Under the pieces are notes generated by a model. It did not search any database and was not told the DNA's origin. It saw only the letters and a program-made list of their open reading frames with translations. Made by a program: the position numbers and the translations under genes. From Methanomicrobiales archaeon (lineage in GTDB: Archaea; Halobacteriota; Methanomicrobia; Methanomicrobiales; JACTUA01): a DNA stretch of 6,089 nucleotides. The DNA lies in NCBI GenBank assembly GCA_028678815.1, contig JAJRCS010000229.1, positions 1 to 6,089 of the forward strand, written 5' to 3'. Shown here in pieces: positions 4,832 to 6,089 of the stretch (position 1 is the first letter of the stretch; the number at the start of each line of letters is the position of its first letter).

Positions 4832-6089
4832 ATGACGAACCCTCCGCCGGGCCTCGGGGAACGCCTCCTCGCCCTTTCCCGGGAGGATGAGCCCGGTCTC
4901 GAGGTTCTCTACCGGGAGCTCCACTCCCGCCCCGAGCTCTCCGGCCAGGAGAAGGAGACCGCGGCGAGGATGGCGGCCGAGCTCCGGGGATCCGGCCTCG
5001 CGGTGCACACGGGGATCGGGGGCCACGGGGTCGTCGGGGTCCTCGCAAACGGGCCCGGGCCGGCCGTCCTGATCCGGAGCGACATGGACGCCCTCCCCGT
5101 CGGGGAGAAGACCGGCCTCCCCTACGCGAGCACCGTCATGACCGGGGTCGAGACCCGGGCGGTGAAGGTCGGGGTGATGCATGCCTGCGGCCATGACCTG
5201 CACATGGCGGTCATGGTCGGGGCGGTCCGGCTCCTCGCGGCCACGAGGGACGCGTGGTCGGGGACGCTCCTCGCCGTAGGCCAGCCGGCCGAGGAGACCG
5301 GGGCAGGGGCACGGGCCATGGTCCGGGACGGCATCCTCACCCGGTTCCCCCGGCCCGCCGCCGCCCTCGCCCTCCACGTGGACCCGGACATCCCGGCGGG
5401 CAAGGTCGGGTACCGGCCCGGCATCATCTCCGCCGGGAGCAGCTCCCTCGACCTGACCGTGCGGGGTATCGGGGGGCATGCCGCCCACCCCCACCAGACC
5501 ATCGACCCGGTGGTCATGGCCGCGAGGATGGTCCTCGCCCTCCAGACCATCGTCTCCCGGGAGACGGACCCGAGGGAGATGGCGGTCCTCACCGTGGGCG
5601 CCATCCACGGGGGGACAAAGCACAATGCCATCCCCGACGAGGTGGTGCTCCGGGTGAACATCCGGTACAACAACGACGCCGTGCGGGACCGGATGCTCTC
5701 CTCCGTCGAACGGGTGGCCCGGGGGATCGCCCTCTCCGCCGGGGTGCCGGAGGACCTGATGCCGGTCATCCGGCGGCCGGGCGAGGCGACCCCGCCCATG
5801 GTGAACGACCCGGACCTCACGGAGCGGGTCCGGGCAGGCCTCGTCCCGGTCCTCGGGGAGGAGAACGTCATCTGCATCCCCCAGCTCACCGGGAGCGAGG
5901 ACTTCAGCGTCTTTTCGAGCGGGGATCCTCCCGTCCCCATCTGCTACCTCCGGCTCGGGGCGGCCGATCCCCGGGACCTGGAGGAGAGCCGGAGGACCGG
6001 GCGGGAGCTCCCCTACCTCCACAGCAGCCGGTTTGCCCCGCCACCGGATCCCACGATCCGGACCGGTGCCGTCGCCATGGCAGCCGCGG
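4832..6089 (+). CDS. M20 family metallo-amidohydrolase (M20D-like), 3' end outside window
   Basis: A dinuclear metal-dependent hydrolase of N-acyl amino acids, of the hippurate/IAA-amino acid hydrolase type. 419 codons are present and the frame is open at the right edge; related proteins run about 390-430 residues, so little is missing. Visible sites: RSDMDALPVGE at 82-92; VGVMHACGHDLH at 113-124 with Cys119 and His121; GQPAEETGAGA at 150-160 with catalytic Glu154 and metal-binding Glu155; ALHVDPD at 180-186 with His182. The dimerisation-domain motif GIGGHAAHPHQTIDP is at 212-226, and the last ligand is His397 in LHSSRF. About ten extra residues precede the HACGHD motif (TVMTGVETRAVK), as in one subgroup of amidohydrolases. 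An in-frame TGA lies seven codons upstream of the ATG, limiting the start; the ribosome binding site is weak. The substrate is unknown. N-acyl-diaminopimelate is possible given dapA, dapB and asd nearby. Confidence 0.93.
   Translation, partial: MTNPPPGLGERLLALSREDEPGLEVLYRELHSRPELSGQEKETAARMAAELRGSGLAVHTGIGGHGVVGVLANGPGPAVLIRSDMDALPVGEKTGLPYASTVMTGVETRAVKVGVMHACGHDLHMAVMVGAVRLLAATRDAWSGTLLAVGQPAEETGAGARAMVRDGILTRFPRPAAALALHVDPDIPAGKVGYRPGIISAGSSSLDLTVRGIGGHAAHPHQTIDPVVMAARMVLALQTIVSRETDPREMAVLTVGAIHGGTKHNAIPDEVVLRVNIRYNNDAVRDRMLSSVERVARGIALSAGVPEDLMPVIRRPGEATPPMVNDPDLTERVRAGLVPVLGEENVICIPQLTGSEDFSVFSSGDPPVPICYLRLGAADPRDLEESRRTGRELPYLHSSRFAPPPDPTIRTGAVAMAAA

Noticed and set aside
4496..6022. 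Long minus-strand open frame (508 codons) across Alba and the amidohydrolase
   Set aside because: It runs opposite two well-supported genes and has the compositional look of a shadow frame, with no family motif.

Overview
The window reads as a GC-rich archaeal chromosome, most likely a methanogen of the Methanomicrobiales or a close relative. The grounds are an Alba chromatin protein, an archaeal/fungal-type aspartate-semialdehyde dehydrogenase, a minimal 2[4Fe-4S] ferredoxin, ribosome binding sites of the GGAGG/GGTGA type and AT-rich archaeal box A-like promoters. The lineage is inferred from gene content and style, not from a marker gene.

Layout. Bases 1-121 hold three full copies and a fragment of a 37-38 bp tandem repeat; each repeat junction can fold into a T-rich/A-rich hairpin, and the array is open at the left edge. 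On the minus strand at 159-1091 lies a pirin-family gene. Its frame is intact over 310 codons except for one in-frame TAG at codon 232, so it is either a freshly broken gene or a read-through/pyrrolysine candidate. A 221-bp divergent intergenic region (1092-1312) follows, with a polypyrimidine tract and five 14-17 bp degenerate tandem repeats. On the plus strand come dapA (GTG start) and dapB 13 bases apart, a double hairpin, a 59-residue ferredoxin with its own promoter-like sequence, then asd and Alba 23 bases apart. Last is an M20-family amidohydrolase that runs off the right edge, probably lacking only its extreme C-terminus.

How the genes work together. Asd makes L-aspartate 4-semialdehyde, DapA condenses it with pyruvate, and DapB reduces the product to tetrahydrodipicolinate, so three steps of the aspartate-to-diaminopimelate/lysine route sit within about 3.1 kb. 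Aspartokinase, DapL/DapF and LysA are not here. The ferredoxin between dapB and asd could supply electrons to a reaction fed by aspartate semialdehyde. The M20 amidohydrolase could in principle be an N-acyl-diaminopimelate deacylase, but neither link is shown by the sequence. No mobile element, tRNA, rRNA or CRISPR array was found. The most unusual items are the single amber codon in the pirin gene and the two unrelated tandem-repeat arrays flanking that gene.
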